DNA from: Rhodococcus sp. PAMC28707
Lineage (GTDB): Bacteria; Actinomycetota; Actinomycetes; Mycobacteriales; Mycobacteriaceae
Length of the DNA stretch: 64,000 nucleotides
Assembly: GCF_004795915.1 (NCBI RefSeq)
Contig: NZ_CP039253.1
Coordinates: forward strand, 3,499,501 to 3,563,500
Direction of reading: 5' to 3'
Made by a program: the position numbers and the translations under genes
The notes under the pieces: model-generated
What the model was told of the DNA's origin: nothing
Database searches by the model: none
The model's input: only the letters and a program-made list of their open reading frames with translations
Shown here: in pieces, positions 43,943 through 53,828 of the stretch
How positions within the stretch are numbered: the first letter of the stretch is position 1
How the letters are laid out: each line of letters starts with the position of its first letter

Positions 43943-44254
43943 TTGGGGGAATTGCTGGGAGCGGATCTCGATGAGATCAGGTCGCTGGGGGCACAGCTGA
44001 GTGCCAAGGCGAACACGGTCGCGGACATCGCGGGGCCTGCCAAGGTAAGCGTTGGAGCGGTGGTGATGCCCGATGCGGGTATCGGCGATCTTCTGGTGCG
44101 GATAGTGACGACGTTGGAGACCACTGTGGCCAAACACCGCAGCGCTGTGCAGGCTCTGGCTGATGGGGCGACCTCGTCCGCGGCCACTTACGAAGCGGTC
44201 GAGGAAGCGTTCAGTAGACAGCTCGGCTCGTTCACCGAAGGACTCGGACAGTGA
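43943..44254 (+). CDS. ESX-like small protein of a type VII-like operon
   Basis: 103 residues from TTG 43943 after GGGGGAG; CTG at 43940 is an alternative. Helical, no signal peptide, Ala-rich, with two helices separated by VVMPDAGIGDLL. Built like EspC/WXG-type proteins, although no Trp-x-Gly is present. Coupled by GTGA to the large TPR-region gene. Confidence 0.6.
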   Translation: MGELLGADLDEIRSLGAQLSAKANTVADIAGPAKVSVGAVVMPDAGIGDLLVRIVTTLETTVAKHRSAVQALADGATSSAATYEAVEEAFSRQLGSFTEGLGQ

Positions 44255-46809
44255 CGATGCCGACGATCCCTCAGGTCGAATCGTGGAAACCGCTGACGTT
44301 GGTCACGGCAGGAGAGGCGATGAAGTCGGCGGGGATCGCTCTAACGGATTGCCTGGCGGAAGTGGACCTCGCAGTCGACAAGAGTGCGAGTACTTGGCGA
44401 GGGGATGCTAGCGCGGCCGCGTCGATGCGTGCGGTATCGGAAGTTCTCACTGCGTCGGAGTCGAAACGCGCCACGGACATCGTCGGGGACGCTCTGATCA
44501 GCCAGGGGCAGACGATCGACGCGTCCCGTTCGGTGATAGTCAACACCCGGGACGCGGCAGTCGATCGCCACGGCATGTCTGTGGGACCTGGTGGAACTGT
44601 CTCCAGCCCAACAGTTCCCGGTACCGACGGTGACGTCCTCCGCCTAGTGCTGCAGGGCCGACTCGACCGGCAAGCAGCAGACTTCCAGGTCAGCCTGAAA
44701 GAGAATTTGGCTTACTGTGGATCTGCTCTGACAGCATTGAAATCGGCGGTGGACGGCGGTCTGGCCGACCTCGAACAACACGGTGGGCCCGGCGGTACCA
44801 GCCTCGGTTCGGTAGAGCTGTCGGGCGAAGACGGCAAGGAGATCGGCACCCAGATCCGAGACGCCGTCGACGACGGTGAGCCGATCCCCGCGGACGTACT
44901 CGCGGAACTCATCGAAGACCTGCGTGCCACAGGTGTGGAGCCTGCGCAGCTTGAGGCATACCTCAACGGTGATACGGCAACGATCCCGGCGAGCACCCAG
45001 CAATATTTGAAAGAGTTTTATAACACCGCCGGCGTCGACGGCTTCACGGCCGCAAGCCAACAGCTGCAATCGCAAGGTCCGGCGGGGCAACAGGCGGCAG
45101 CCTCACTCGCCAATGGCGTCCTGGTGTTGTCCAACGAGAAGGTCGGCACCGGACGCGATGCCGACGGCAATCTGACGGGTGCAGGTAGTTACGAAAACTT
45201 GCCGCAGGACATACGCGACCTCATTTCGACTCGTCCAAGTCGCGGTATCGACGGCCTGGACAGCAACGCGATGACGTATCCCGATGACGGTCCGATCGTG
45301 GACGACCAGAAGAACTTCGTCGAGGGCCAGAGGAAACTGTTCGACGCCATGGCGTTGGCAGAAGCGGGCAATGAGCCCGGGACGAAGCTGTCGACCGAAC
45401 TGATTCGGCAGGGCATGCACACTGCGGCGATCGATGCCCATGGCGGAGCCCTGCCCTTCAGCAACGATCCCGTAGACAATCCTGGTCACGCGGAAACCCT
45501 CGAGAAGGCGATCGAGCTTGGTTCCCGTAATACGGACGGCGTGCACGCGATTCTCACCGGCGAAGGAGGACCGGATATCCTCGGATCCGGATACCACGCT
45601 GACACTGCTGTGATGCCGTTGCTGCAGCGCGACGACGGAACGGCCATGGCATCTCTCACGGATTGGATTCCGCGCGAGGCACACTCGACCGCGCCCGAAG
45701 GGACACCGGAATACGAGAATTCGGTGCGCGCTGGGTCCGCCGCCCGAGGCTTGGCAGAGATTCTGGCCAGTACCGAATCATCCGATGGAACGAACAATTA
45801 CACGACACTTTTATCCGGTGAAGGGAAGATCGGGGAGGGGACTGCAGGACAGGTCGCCGAAGCCCTTGCCCCCTTCGTCGGCGACATGACCGGTATGACC
45901 AGCGACGTCACCCAAACCAACGGATTCGGTGAGTTCGGCGGCAGCAAGGATTACATTGGCGGACCCGTCGAGCCGCTTCGTATTTTCAGCATCCTCGACA
46001 CCGATGATCAGGCCAGTCAGATCATCAACGGCACTGCGCTGGCCGAGAGTCAGCGGATGGATCGACTATTCGCGACAACCGGATACAGCGATCTCGGAGA
46101 TCAGGCCTACCGGTTGCAGTGGCTCGTCGATCACGGTCTCAGTACGGAAATGGACCAGCGCGTGCAAGACGGGCTCGACAAGCAGGAAGCCGCCGAAGCA
46201 CGGAACTCGAAGTTCACCGCGGCGTGGACCGCTGGGCAAATAGTTGCCGGTGGAATGGGTCCGGGAGGGATTGCCGTCGCAGCTGGTTCCGAGTTCCTGA
46301 AGCCCTATGTGTTGTCTGTGGACGACCTCGCTGCTCCAGCTGCCCGGGAAATCACTCTTGACGCAACGCAATTCGAGTTCGATTCGAGCGGCGACTCGTA
46401 CTCGGCAAGTACTTGGGGCAGCGAAGATTTCAGGACGCTAAATATTCTGGATGCGCTTGTCAATAATGGCGGGATCGACATCAATGACGTACCAGATGTG
46501 TACAAGAGCGACGGCGGTGCGTCGTTACTTCCGTACTCCGAAGCAGAAAGGGCGTATCTTGGCGAGGACGCGCCGAAGGTGCGCTACGAACAATCCCAAG
46601 TCGTTTTGAAATTGATCAACGGTGCCGGAATCACGCATCTTGACGAATACGTCAGTACTGCTACAGGTGATGGACAGCGATACCCTCTCGCGACAGCGAT
46701 TCGCCCCGTGGGAAATAATCCGACCAGCGGAGAAATTTTGGATTGGTTGGCAAGTGATGAAGCATCCCGAAGCTTGAACAACAAATGGCCAACGAGGATT
46801 TACGGATGA
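44251..46809 (+). CDS. Large TPR-region protein with WXG-like start
   Basis: 852 residues from GTG. The N-terminal ~110 residues are helical with a W-x-G turn (STWRGDASAAA, Trp49/Gly51). The rest is a long soluble helical region typical of actinobacterial TPR repeat region-containing proteins found next to ESX-like genes: NVDLITxR-type steps such as LPQDIRDLISTRPSRGIDGL, a GMHTAAIDAHGGALPFSND segment and DTDDQASQIINGTALAESQR. No signal peptide or catalytic motif. Likely a type VII-exported or surface protein. Operon continues with a lipoprotein. Confidence 0.7.
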   Translation: MTMPTIPQVESWKPLTLVTAGEAMKSAGIALTDCLAEVDLAVDKSASTWRGDASAAASMRAVSEVLTASESKRATDIVGDALISQGQTIDASRSVIVNTRDAAVDRHGMSVGPGGTVSSPTVPGTDGDVLRLVLQGRLDRQAADFQVSLKENLAYCGSALTALKSAVDGGLADLEQHGGPGGTSLGSVELSGEDGKEIGTQIRDAVDDGEPIPADVLAELIEDLRATGVEPAQLEAYLNGDTATIPASTQQYLKEFYNTAGVDGFTAASQQLQSQGPAGQQAAASLANGVLVLSNEKVGTGRDADGNLTGAGSYENLPQDIRDLISTRPSRGIDGLDSNAMTYPDDGPIVDDQKNFVEGQRKLFDAMALAEAGNEPGTKLSTELIRQGMHTAAIDAHGGALPFSNDPVDNPGHAETLEKAIELGSRNTDGVHAILTGEGGPDILGSGYHADTAVMPLLQRDDGTAMASLTDWIPREAHSTAPEGTPEYENSVRAGSAARGLAEILASTESSDGTNNYTTLLSGEGKIGEGTAGQVAEALAPFVGDMTGMTSDVTQTNGFGEFGGSKDYIGGPVEPLRIFSILDTDDQASQIINGTALAESQRMDRLFATTGYSDLGDQAYRLQWLVDHGLSTEMDQRVQDGLDKQEAAEARNSKFTAAWTAGQIVAGGMGPGGIAVAAGSEFLKPYVLSVDDLAAPAAREITLDATQFEFDSSGDSYSASTWGSEDFRTLNILDALVNNGGIDINDVPDVYKSDGGASLLPYSEAERAYLGEDAPKVRYEQSQVVLKLINGAGITHLDEYVSTATGDGQRYPLATAIRPVGNNPTSGEILDWLASDEASRSLNNKWPTRIYG

Positions 46810-47621
46810 GGGTACTTAAATGGCCCCGGATGTTCGTCGCCGTTCTGGCGATGACGCTCACCGTTGTCACAGCGTGCGATTCTGCCGTTGATGACCGCCT
46901 GGCCCTAGAAACAACTTCGGTACCGCGTTGGCCCGCCACCGATTTCTACGAAGTGCCAGATCAACTGCGTGACGCCACGATGGTCTGGTCTGCTGAACCC
47001 GGAATCGACCTCTTGTCTGCCGAGGGGACCTTGGTTCGCGCATCTGAAGAGTCGTTTGCTATCGGGCTGATGATCGGTCTCGATTACACCTATCTCGGTT
47101 TCGCGGACAACTCGAACAGTCGGGGCGGCGGCGGGTTGTTCGGGGGGTTCGAGGATGACACAGGAGAAGGCCCATTCGCCGGGACGATTCACGGTCATAT
47201 TCAGCAAATTATCCCGACTGAAGTCGGTTTCGACGTATTGTCTTGCGTGCTCGCCGTCGGCCTGGACAAACTCGTGGATGGCCGGTTCGTTCCGTCGCGC
47301 ATTACTGAGGGTGATGGAGGAGAGCAACGATCGAGGTTCATCCGTACCGGCGTCCTCAAATCGGGACCCTCGTCTTCACCGTCGGTACCAGCGTCCGATC
47401 GTCCGAACTGGCAGGCACCGACCGGCAACGAATTCAGGGGTTGGGAAATAGACGGTTTCGTCGATATCGACCCGATCACTTCAGGAACTGGTCGATGCGT
47501 CCCTTGGGCGCGGTCGCTATATCCGGATGCGCCAACCGTCATCCCTCGCGATGCGTACGCCAGGGACACTCCACCCCCGGTGCAGCCGGCCTACCCAGGA
47601 TGGCCGGACGGTAGCAATTGA
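46806..47621 (+). CDS. Lipoprotein of the type VII-like operon
   Basis: 271 residues from ATG 46806, which overlaps the upstream stop as ATGA. Signal peptide with lipobox VTAC (Cys24). The mature protein is beta-rich, with a Gly stretch (SRGGGGLFGGFEDD) and a Pro-rich end (DTPPPVQPAYPGWPDG). No family recognised; by context it should act at the outer face of the membrane with the TPR-region protein. Confidence 0.75.
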   Translation: MRVLKWPRMFVAVLAMTLTVVTACDSAVDDRLALETTSVPRWPATDFYEVPDQLRDATMVWSAEPGIDLLSAEGTLVRASEESFAIGLMIGLDYTYLGFADNSNSRGGGGLFGGFEDDTGEGPFAGTIHGHIQQIIPTEVGFDVLSCVLAVGLDKLVDGRFVPSRITEGDGGEQRSRFIRTGVLKSGPSSSPSVPASDRPNWQAPTGNEFRGWEIDGFVDIDPITSGTGRCVPWARSLYPDAPTVIPRDAYARDTPPPVQPAYPGWPDGSN

Positions 47622-47664
47622 CCACGCCCCGAATGACTTACGTGATTCCTAGGAGACAATCGTT

Positions 47665-48153
47665 GTGACCCGCGAAGAACTTGGTGCCAAAGTTCGACGA
47701 CTTCAACAGGCGGTTGCCGAAGTCCATGGAAAAACGCAACTCGACGGTGTCAACGTTCGGACAGACGCCAACGGTCGACTCACCGAACTCTCAATCGCTC
47801 ACGACGCGTGGTCACGCGGGCCCGAAGCGCTGGCCGACCTGATTGCGCGCGCCTACCGACAGGCCGCCGACGATGTCCGTCAACGCTCGACAGCGATCAT
47901 GGCTGAACTTCGCGACGACCCGATCGTTGCTCGTATCGCAGACGCGACCATCGGCAACAGTCCAGCGGCCGACACCCACGCTGATCAAAGACCCGCGCCT
48001 GTGACACGGGGATCGCTATCTGGCGAGTTGTGTCAGCCTGACTTGGCCAGCCTGGAATATCAAAGTTTGACAGGGCACTCTTCCGGCCACCGCATGATTG
48101 ATGAGCGGGACGATGTTGACGGGTACTTCGGGCGTAAGTCGTGGTTGGAATAG
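47665..48153 (+). CDS. YbaB/EbfC-like protein of the type VII-like operon
   Basis: 162 residues from GTG 47665 (TAGGAGACAA upstream). The N-terminal 95 residues have the YbaB/EbfC pattern: coiled helix REELGAKVRRLQQAVAEVHG, a beta hairpin VNVRTDANGRLTELSIAHDA and a final helix rich in Ala/Arg. Such proteins appear often in ESX-like loci in Nocardiaceae, where they may act as chaperones more than nucleoid proteins. The last ~60 residues are polar and unstructured. Confidence 0.7.
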   Translation: MTREELGAKVRRLQQAVAEVHGKTQLDGVNVRTDANGRLTELSIAHDAWSRGPEALADLIARAYRQAADDVRQRSTAIMAELRDDPIVARIADATIGNSPAADTHADQRPAPVTRGSLSGELCQPDLASLEYQSLTGHSSGHRMIDERDDVDGYFGRKSWLE

Positions 48154-48938
48154 TTTCAGTGCTAGCAGCGAGGTAGCCCTTCCTTGCTGGCGGAGTCGAA
48201 ACCGTCAGGACTTTTGAGCACGACGCAGAGTTGAAGACCTGGATCTCGACTTGTTCTATTCGAGATGTCGAACGACTGGATGCCGTTTCTAGCGTTCGTG
48301 TCTCTCATTCTTCGGATCATGTACCTGACTCTTCGCGGTACAGGAATGGCGAGAGGATTTCCAACATTACGACGATGGAACACCTCTGATCTAGTGACTG
48401 GGCAATGGAGAGGACTTGAACCGTGGAAGCCGTGGGGCGTTTCCCACGACATTGCTATCGGTCTAATAAATAGCGGGTTCGGACCCTGGTGAGATCGTTC
48501 GATTCTATGAACTGCGCCAGGTTTTGAGTTGTGTCTCGCTCGGCGACCATCGCCGCCACCGAAGGTGCTTTTTTCAGTGGTGCTTCGACGAGCTCGACGG
48601 CGAGAGCTACCACCGCTCGGAGCGAGAAGCCAATACTTTCCAGTGTGATGGTACTACATGTCGGAACTCGTCCAATGGCTCGAGCTATCCAGATCTTGCC
48701 GCAACGGTCAAGCCCCAGTGGGCATTACGTCCAGTCGCAGTTTCTCCTGCTCCACCGATAGCTGCTACAGGCCCGACGGATCGGTCGTCTTTGGTGCCGA
48801 TAGGTGTGGTATTGCGTGCGGCGAGCCGCCAACATCGGGCGATAGCAGACCCAGTCTGGCTGCGAGGCTGGTTACATCATCGATCCCAACCTGTGCGGTA
48901 ACTGACCGCCGTTTGCTGCGTCCTCTGAGGTGACCACC
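48154..48938. other. Decayed stretch between type VII-like operon and IS cluster
   Basis: 785 bases of lower GC with no convincing complete gene. Weak open frames occur on both strands (best: 48265-48492), none with ribosome site and family match. Codon use looks random and short ORFs change frame often, which suggests gene remnants. Confidence 0.5.
48265..48492 (+). CDS. Doubtful small membrane protein (75 aa)
   Basis: Open frame MSNDWMPFLAFVSLILRIMY with one hydrophobic helix near the N-terminus and a Trp-rich tail (WRGLEPWKPWGVSHD). No clear ribosome site and no family; reported because it is the only protein-like frame in this decayed stretch. Confidence 0.25.
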   Translation: MSNDWMPFLAFVSLILRIMYLTLRGTGMARGFPTLRRWNTSDLVTGQWRGLEPWKPWGVSHDIAIGLINSGFGPW

Positions 48939-49718
48939 TCAGAACAAGGTCGGATACTCGGGCAGCAGTTCGTCGGCGTAGCGGTAGTTGCAACCGAGTT
49001 CGCTGGCCATCTTGGCTCCCTGGTTGTCGCGGAACCAGGTTGCGCACGTTTCCGCGGCCAGGCGGCGATCTCTGGTGAACATGTAACCGTCGGTGCAGTC
49101 ATCGAAGTGCTCCTGGAGGTACCACTTGTCGAGGGTGACGCTGGCAGTCGAGTAGTCGGCCAACATGAGATGGCCCAGTTCGGTGCGTGAGCGGCGAACC
49201 ATGTACACGTCGTCGGCCATGACCTGCAGCTGAGCACACGGGACGTCGTCGGGATCGTCCTCGTTCTGAACGTAGTCGTTCGGACCGAGGTCGATAATCA
49301 ACGCGACGGGCTGGTCGGCGAGCGACTCGACGAGCCATTCGATTGTGTAGACCCACTTGTCGATCTCGATGCGCGTGCCAGTCGGGGTGATGAATGCTTC
49401 GAGGATCGCGCCGCCTTCAATGGGTGCCGCCCATCCGGCTGCGGACGGGCCCAGCCCGAGGAGGTTGAAGTCTTCCTTATCGTTGCACCACAAAGTTTTC
49501 GGCGAGAATTGACCGATATGGGTGTCACCCCGGTGGGCGATCTCCACCGCCCATCCGGAGTAGTCGTGGTCGTGGTCGGCAATCACGGCATAGCGGTCTG
49601 CATTGACTGTCGAGGCGAATTGCCAACGTGGGCAGACAGACTTTGGTGCCGGAGGCTGCGATCGAGATGACCGGCCCCCGAGGTTACGCGCAGCATCGTT
49701 GTCGTTGAGAGCGGGCAA
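48939..49718 (-). CDS. Hypothetical protein
   Basis: 259 residues from TTG 49718, five bases after AAGGAG; the longer frame to 49781 starts next to the IS1380 end. No family recognised. It is soluble and acidic, with Trp- and Asp-rich segments (DHDHDYSGWAVEIAHRG, GPNDYVQNEDDPDDVPC), a VYTIEWLVESLADQPVALII segment and a C-terminal CNYRYADELLPEYP. Transcribed toward the decayed stretch; the IS1380 element lies 67 bases upstream and may have replaced its promoter. Confidence 0.6.
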   Translation of the reverse strand: MPALNDNDAARNLGGRSSRSQPPAPKSVCPRWQFASTVNADRYAVIADHDHDYSGWAVEIAHRGDTHIGQFSPKTLWCNDKEDFNLLGLGPSAAGWAAPIEGGAILEAFITPTGTRIEIDKWVYTIEWLVESLADQPVALIIDLGPNDYVQNEDDPDDVPCAQLQVMADDVYMVRRSRTELGHLMLADYSTASVTLDKWYLQEHFDDCTDGYMFTRDRRLAAETCATWFRDNQGAKMASELGCNYRYADELLPEYPTLF

Positions 49719-49784
49719 CGGGTCTCCTTGTGCTTTAGATCGATTCGACAGCGCCACTGTATCGGCGGGGTACGACAGCATTTA

Positions 49785-51447
49785 GCCTCGATCCACCGAC
49801 TGAGGTGATGCATTGTGGTCGGTGACTGAATTGTGGGGTCGGGGTCTTCTGGGCGTGTGTCGTCCGCTGGTCTACCCAGCGTTTCCACGATTGTCGTTGT
49901 TCGGGCCGAGTCGGCGTGTCGGTCAGGATCAGGCAGTCGAAGGTGGACTGAACCCAATGATGTTGCGCCATAGTTGAAGCCATGCGTCGAGCCATGGCCA
50001 CTTTCGCGGCAGGTGCAGCGTGGGTGCGCGCTGCGGCCGCACGAAACGCGCGGGAATGTTGACGATCTTCCGCCGTAGCGTCATTCCGCGGGCCTTCGCG
50101 TGCCGCCCGCCTGCCACGGTTCCGGCAGCGCGCAGTAGGTTGTGCGCGATCGCTGCGCACTGCACCCACGCGGAGTTCGCGCCGAACGATCCCGAGGGCA
50201 TGTGCGCGAGCGGTCCGTCGATCAGATCCGAGAACACGGTTTCGATGATCGCGTGTGCCCGGTGAACGACATCGGCGGTCGTCGTCGGCAGGGTGCTGTT
50301 GGTGAAAAACGGGTGATACCGCCACACCGGGAACAGTGCATCGCGGTAGCGGGCGTCTTTGACCCGCCGGACGATCAACCGTGCGGTGACAGGATGAGCG
50401 GTGGAAGAGAAAGCGGTGAAAGCTGTTTCAGCGACCTCTGCGTCGGAGATCCAGCCACCGGTATCGGGGTCGCGGACCGCGCCCGGATATCGCACGGCCG
50501 TCCACGCATCGTCGGTGATGGAATCGATGGCTCGTTGGACGAGGCGGTTCTTGATCAGGACGAACGAGAACTCGACGGAGGCGTTGACGCAGGCACGTAC
50601 GACACGGCTGTTGCCGTAGGCGGAGTCGCCGCGGACCATGATCTTTCCCGTCGCGCCGGCCATCCGGGCGGTGGCGATGGCGTGGGCGACCATCCGAGCG
50701 GCTCCGGTACCGGACCCTGCTTTGCCTGCTCGCAGCCGCATGCCGGTGATCACCGGAGCCGAGTCGGCGGTACTGATGATCGTCGCGAGCGGTGAAAGTC
50801 CTTTGCGGAGGATCTGCTTGCCCGCGATTTTGGAGTGACCGTAGGAGGCACCTTGTTTGGCGTGACCGTAGACCGGGCGCAGGAGCGAGTCGATGTCGAC
50901 GAATGCGCGGTCCGCGATGCCGGGCAGGATCTCGGTGCGGTGAGCGAGAGCAACGAGGTGTTCGCGCAGGACCGATTCGAGTTGCCGATTGTGGCCGAAC
51001 GTGAACTCGCGCAACAATGTTCCGACGGTAGAGGGTGCGTAGACGGAGTCGAAGAGGTGTTTCGTACCGCCGGACCGGAGGAGGTCGATGTCGTCGATAC
51101 TGTCAGCACCCGCGCACATCGCCGCGATCAACGTCGTCAACTTCGGTGCCAGATTTGCGGTACCCGATGTGATCTTCGGGGCGGTGATCGACACCTTGTC
51201 CGCCAGCAGTTTGGTCAATCCGGTCTGGTCGGCAAGGGCCATGATCGGCAGCAGTCCCGCGCAGGACACGAGGTGATCGTCGTCGAACTTCGCGGAATCA
51301 GGGTGGAAGGTGTGGGATGATCGCACTGGAAGTGTCCTGTTGGTCTGGTCCGATTTTTTGTGTGAGAACTCAAATCATTCCAGGTCGGAGGGCACTTTCT
51401 TCAGTTCGACACCCCACTACCTCCCAGATTCATCGGTGGATCGAGGT
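49785..51447. mobile_element. IS1380-family insertion sequence, complete
   Basis: About 1.66 kb. The ends share CCTCGATCCACCGA as inverted repeats (49786-49799 and 51434-51447). The element is flanked by a 4-base target duplication, TTTA (49781-49784 and 51448-51451); TTAG shifted by one base is the alternative reading. The size, 4-base duplication and transposase family agree with IS1380. Confidence 0.88.
49929..51326 (-). CDS. IS1380-family transposase
   Basis: 465 residues from GTG 51326. DDE transposase of the IS1380 type: AFVDIDSLLRPVYGHAKQGA near the first Asp, IMVRGDSAYGNSRVVRAC with the second, and a late FSDLIDGPLAHMPSG segment followed by QCAAIAHNLLRAAGTVAGG. Frame intact, so probably functional. 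Confidence 0.9.
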   Translation of the reverse strand: MRSSHTFHPDSAKFDDDHLVSCAGLLPIMALADQTGLTKLLADKVSITAPKITSGTANLAPKLTTLIAAMCAGADSIDDIDLLRSGGTKHLFDSVYAPSTVGTLLREFTFGHNRQLESVLREHLVALAHRTEILPGIADRAFVDIDSLLRPVYGHAKQGASYGHSKIAGKQILRKGLSPLATIISTADSAPVITGMRLRAGKAGSGTGAARMVAHAIATARMAGATGKIMVRGDSAYGNSRVVRACVNASVEFSFVLIKNRLVQRAIDSITDDAWTAVRYPGAVRDPDTGGWISDAEVAETAFTAFSSTAHPVTARLIVRRVKDARYRDALFPVWRYHPFFTNSTLPTTTADVVHRAHAIIETVFSDLIDGPLAHMPSGSFGANSAWVQCAAIAHNLLRAAGTVAGGRHAKARGMTLRRKIVNIPARFVRPQRAPTLHLPRKWPWLDAWLQLWRNIIGFSPPSTA

Positions 51448-51692
51448 TTAGGATGCGCTCCGGAGGTTGTCCCCAGCAGGGTGGTCTCAGCGTGTCGTCG
51501 TGATCGACGAGCATGGCTAGCAGTCTTCGGCAGGGATACTTCGATCAACGTGCGCGACCTCGGTAGTTCAGCCAGTTGCTCTCGGACCCTCTACGAAAAC
51601 GATTAGGCGGTAGATTTTGTCCGACCGCACTTAACCGATGGCCAGTCGGTATGATCTGCCGCGGGGATTTCGGACACTGGAGATGGTTAATT

Positions 51693-52581
51693 TCAGGCCG
51701 CGTTGACGTGCTGCCGGTAACTGTAATGGACATCGTTCGGAGCGCGGTAGTCGAGTGCTGAATGCCTCCGTCGGGGATTGTAGAAACCCTCGATATAGCG
51801 GATGACATCATGTCGCGCTTGGGATTTCGTGGCGTAGACGGTGCGGTATACGCACTCGTTCTTCAGTGCAGCGAAGAAACTTTCGGCCATACTGTTGTCC
51901 CAACATTGACCGGTCCGCCCCATCGAGGACCTCATCATCAAACCGGTCACCAGGGCCCGGTAGATATGAGAGGTATAGACGCTGCCACGATCGGAGTGAA
52001 AAAATCGCTCCCGGCTCGATCAGACTGGTCGCAGCAGCATTGTTGAGTGCGGCCGCGACGAGCTCGGTGCGCATGTGATCGGCGATCGACCAGCCCACGA
52101 CTTTCCGGGAGAAGCAGTCGATCACCGTGGCCAAGTACACGAACCCCTGCCAGGTATGAATGTAAGTAATGTCGCCGACGAACTTGGCCCCTGGCCGATC
52201 GGCAGTGAAATCCCGCTTGACCAGGTCCGGCACCGAGTCGTCGTCACCGGATTCGGTGGTGGTCCGAAACGGACGCGGCTGACACGGGACGAGTTCGTGT
52301 TCACGCATGATCGAGCGGACCAACTCCGCGGAACATTCGACGCCGACGGCGCGTAGGTCGGCATGGATACGCCGATACCCGTAGGTACCGTGCGCCGCGT
52401 CGAAAAACACACGAATTTGCCCTGCCAGAGCATCTCGACGTTTCGATGTTGCCGACTGCGGCCGGCTGCGCCAGTGATAGAAGCCTGAGGTCGACACCTC
52501 GAGCCAACGGCAACGATCGACGACAGGTACGTTCGCGGAGTCGCCGGGGACATAGGAATCGATGAACTCGTACTTCGCCAC
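51693..52581 (-). pseudogene. IS3-family transposase orfB, frameshifted
   Basis: Starts at GTG 52581 with AKYEFIDSYVP, then the usual HTH and DDE parts (AHGTYGYRRIHADLRAVGVE, KFVGDITYIHTWQGFVYLAT). After EPGAIF the frame breaks at a run of six A on the plus strand (51999-52004). The downstream half continues in another frame to 51693 (GQCWDNSMAESFFAALKNEC, with the catalytic Glu, and FYNPRRRHSALDYRAP). One extra base in the homopolymer explains it; a sequencing error there is possible. Confidence 0.85.
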
Positions 52582-52610
52582 TACCGTGGCTCCCGCGCGA
52601 AGTACGAGGC

Positions 52611-53828
52611 CTTAAATTCAACCTGTCAACGCAACAAGCTCCCCGGCAAGGCACTCTGCGGGTGACCTGAATCCAAGGCACTTTCGTGGACGGTTGTTCA
52701 GTTTGGCTGCAATGGAATTGAGGTCTTGCTGAGTCAAATCTCCTAAGTATGTTCCCTTCGGAAGATATTGGCGCAAGAGCTTATTGGTGTTCTCGTTCGT
52801 TCCTCACTGCCAGGGACTGCGCGGTGCAGCGAAGAACATCTCGATGCCTGTCGCGGCGGTAAGCAGCTTGTGGCCGGCAAGTTCCATCCCTCGGTCCCAG
52901 GTCAAACTCCGGCACATCACCGGATTCATCCGTGCATACTCCCTGACCAGCGCAGGGACAACTGACGTCGTGTGCCGGGTTGGTGTCTGCACAATGGTCA
53001 GATAGCGGTACTTGCGATCGACCAGGGTCGCTACCTGACTGTTTCTCGAACCAATGACCAAGTCGCCTTCCAAGTGGCCGCTGACGCTGCGGTTCTGCGC
53101 ATCGGCGGGCCGGTCCTCGATGGGTCGTGCATCGACGATTTGGGAGCGCCACTGCCCTTTGACAATGTGCCGCTTGTTCTTTCGGATCGGTCGACGGGTC
53201 CGAAGTTTCTTGCACAGCTTCTGCGGAATGACGCCCCAGCGTGTGGTGTAGATCGAGCGATAGATCGTCTCGTGACTGATCGTCAGCTCAGTTTCATTCG
53301 CATGGCGCAGTCTCAGATGCCCGACGATCTGCTCTGGCGACCACTCGTCGTCGAGCATCGACACGACCTTGTCGCGCAGTACCGGATTCCGTTTCAGCAA
53401 GCACAGTTTGGGTCGCTTCGCCTGCACGCCAGCACGGTCCTGCGCAGCGGCGGCACGATAGCTGCCACGCCCGCCATTTCTGTTGATTTCACGGCTCACC
53501 GTCGAGGGCGCACGGTCGAGTGCAGAGGCGATCGATCGAACTGTGTCACCTGTGACAATTGCCCGTGAGATAGCCTCACGCTCAACAAGAGTCAATGAAC
53601 CAGCCCGCGCTGTGGACTCCGCCGGCGCGATACCGCCGTGATACTTCAGTACCGTGAAGACAGATCCCGGCGGCTTGCGTAGTCCGCGGGATATGACGCT
53701 GATCGATTCGCCGGATCGCCACCGCCTCCACAACTCCACCTTCTCCTTATCCGACATTCCCGGCCGGCCGATCTTCGACACCCACACCCTCCTTCAACTG
53801 CATTGTTGCGCTGACCCTTTGATTCTAA
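52611..53828. mobile_element. IS30-family insertion sequence inserted in IS3 orfA
   Basis: About 1.22 kb. The imperfect inverted ends (about 26 bases, 20 matching, sharing CGCAACAA) lie at 52612-52637 and 53803-53828. A 3-base duplication GGC flanks it (52608-52610 and 53829-53831). Removing the element restores orfA of the surrounding IS3, which fixes the boundaries. Confidence 0.85.
52618..53787 (-). pseudogene. IS30-family transposase with premature stop
   Basis: Starts at GTG 53787 (AAGGAGG upstream). The N-terminal HTH (SIASALDRAPSTVSREINRN) and DDE core (HLEGDLVIGS, SLTWDRGMEL) are intact, but TGA at 52804-52806 interrupts the otherwise expected PWQ-R-GTNENTN segment, most simply a CGA to TGA change. 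The remaining frame to 52618 (NKLLRQYLPKGTYLGDL, then PRKCLGFRSPAE) is still open. The stop precedes the catalytic Glu, so the product should be inactive. Confidence 0.88.

Noticed and set aside
51999..52004. A6 run in IS3 orfB read as programmed frameshifting
   Set aside because: IS3 elements shift between orfA and orfB, not in the middle of the DDE domain, so an indel or sequencing error is more likely.
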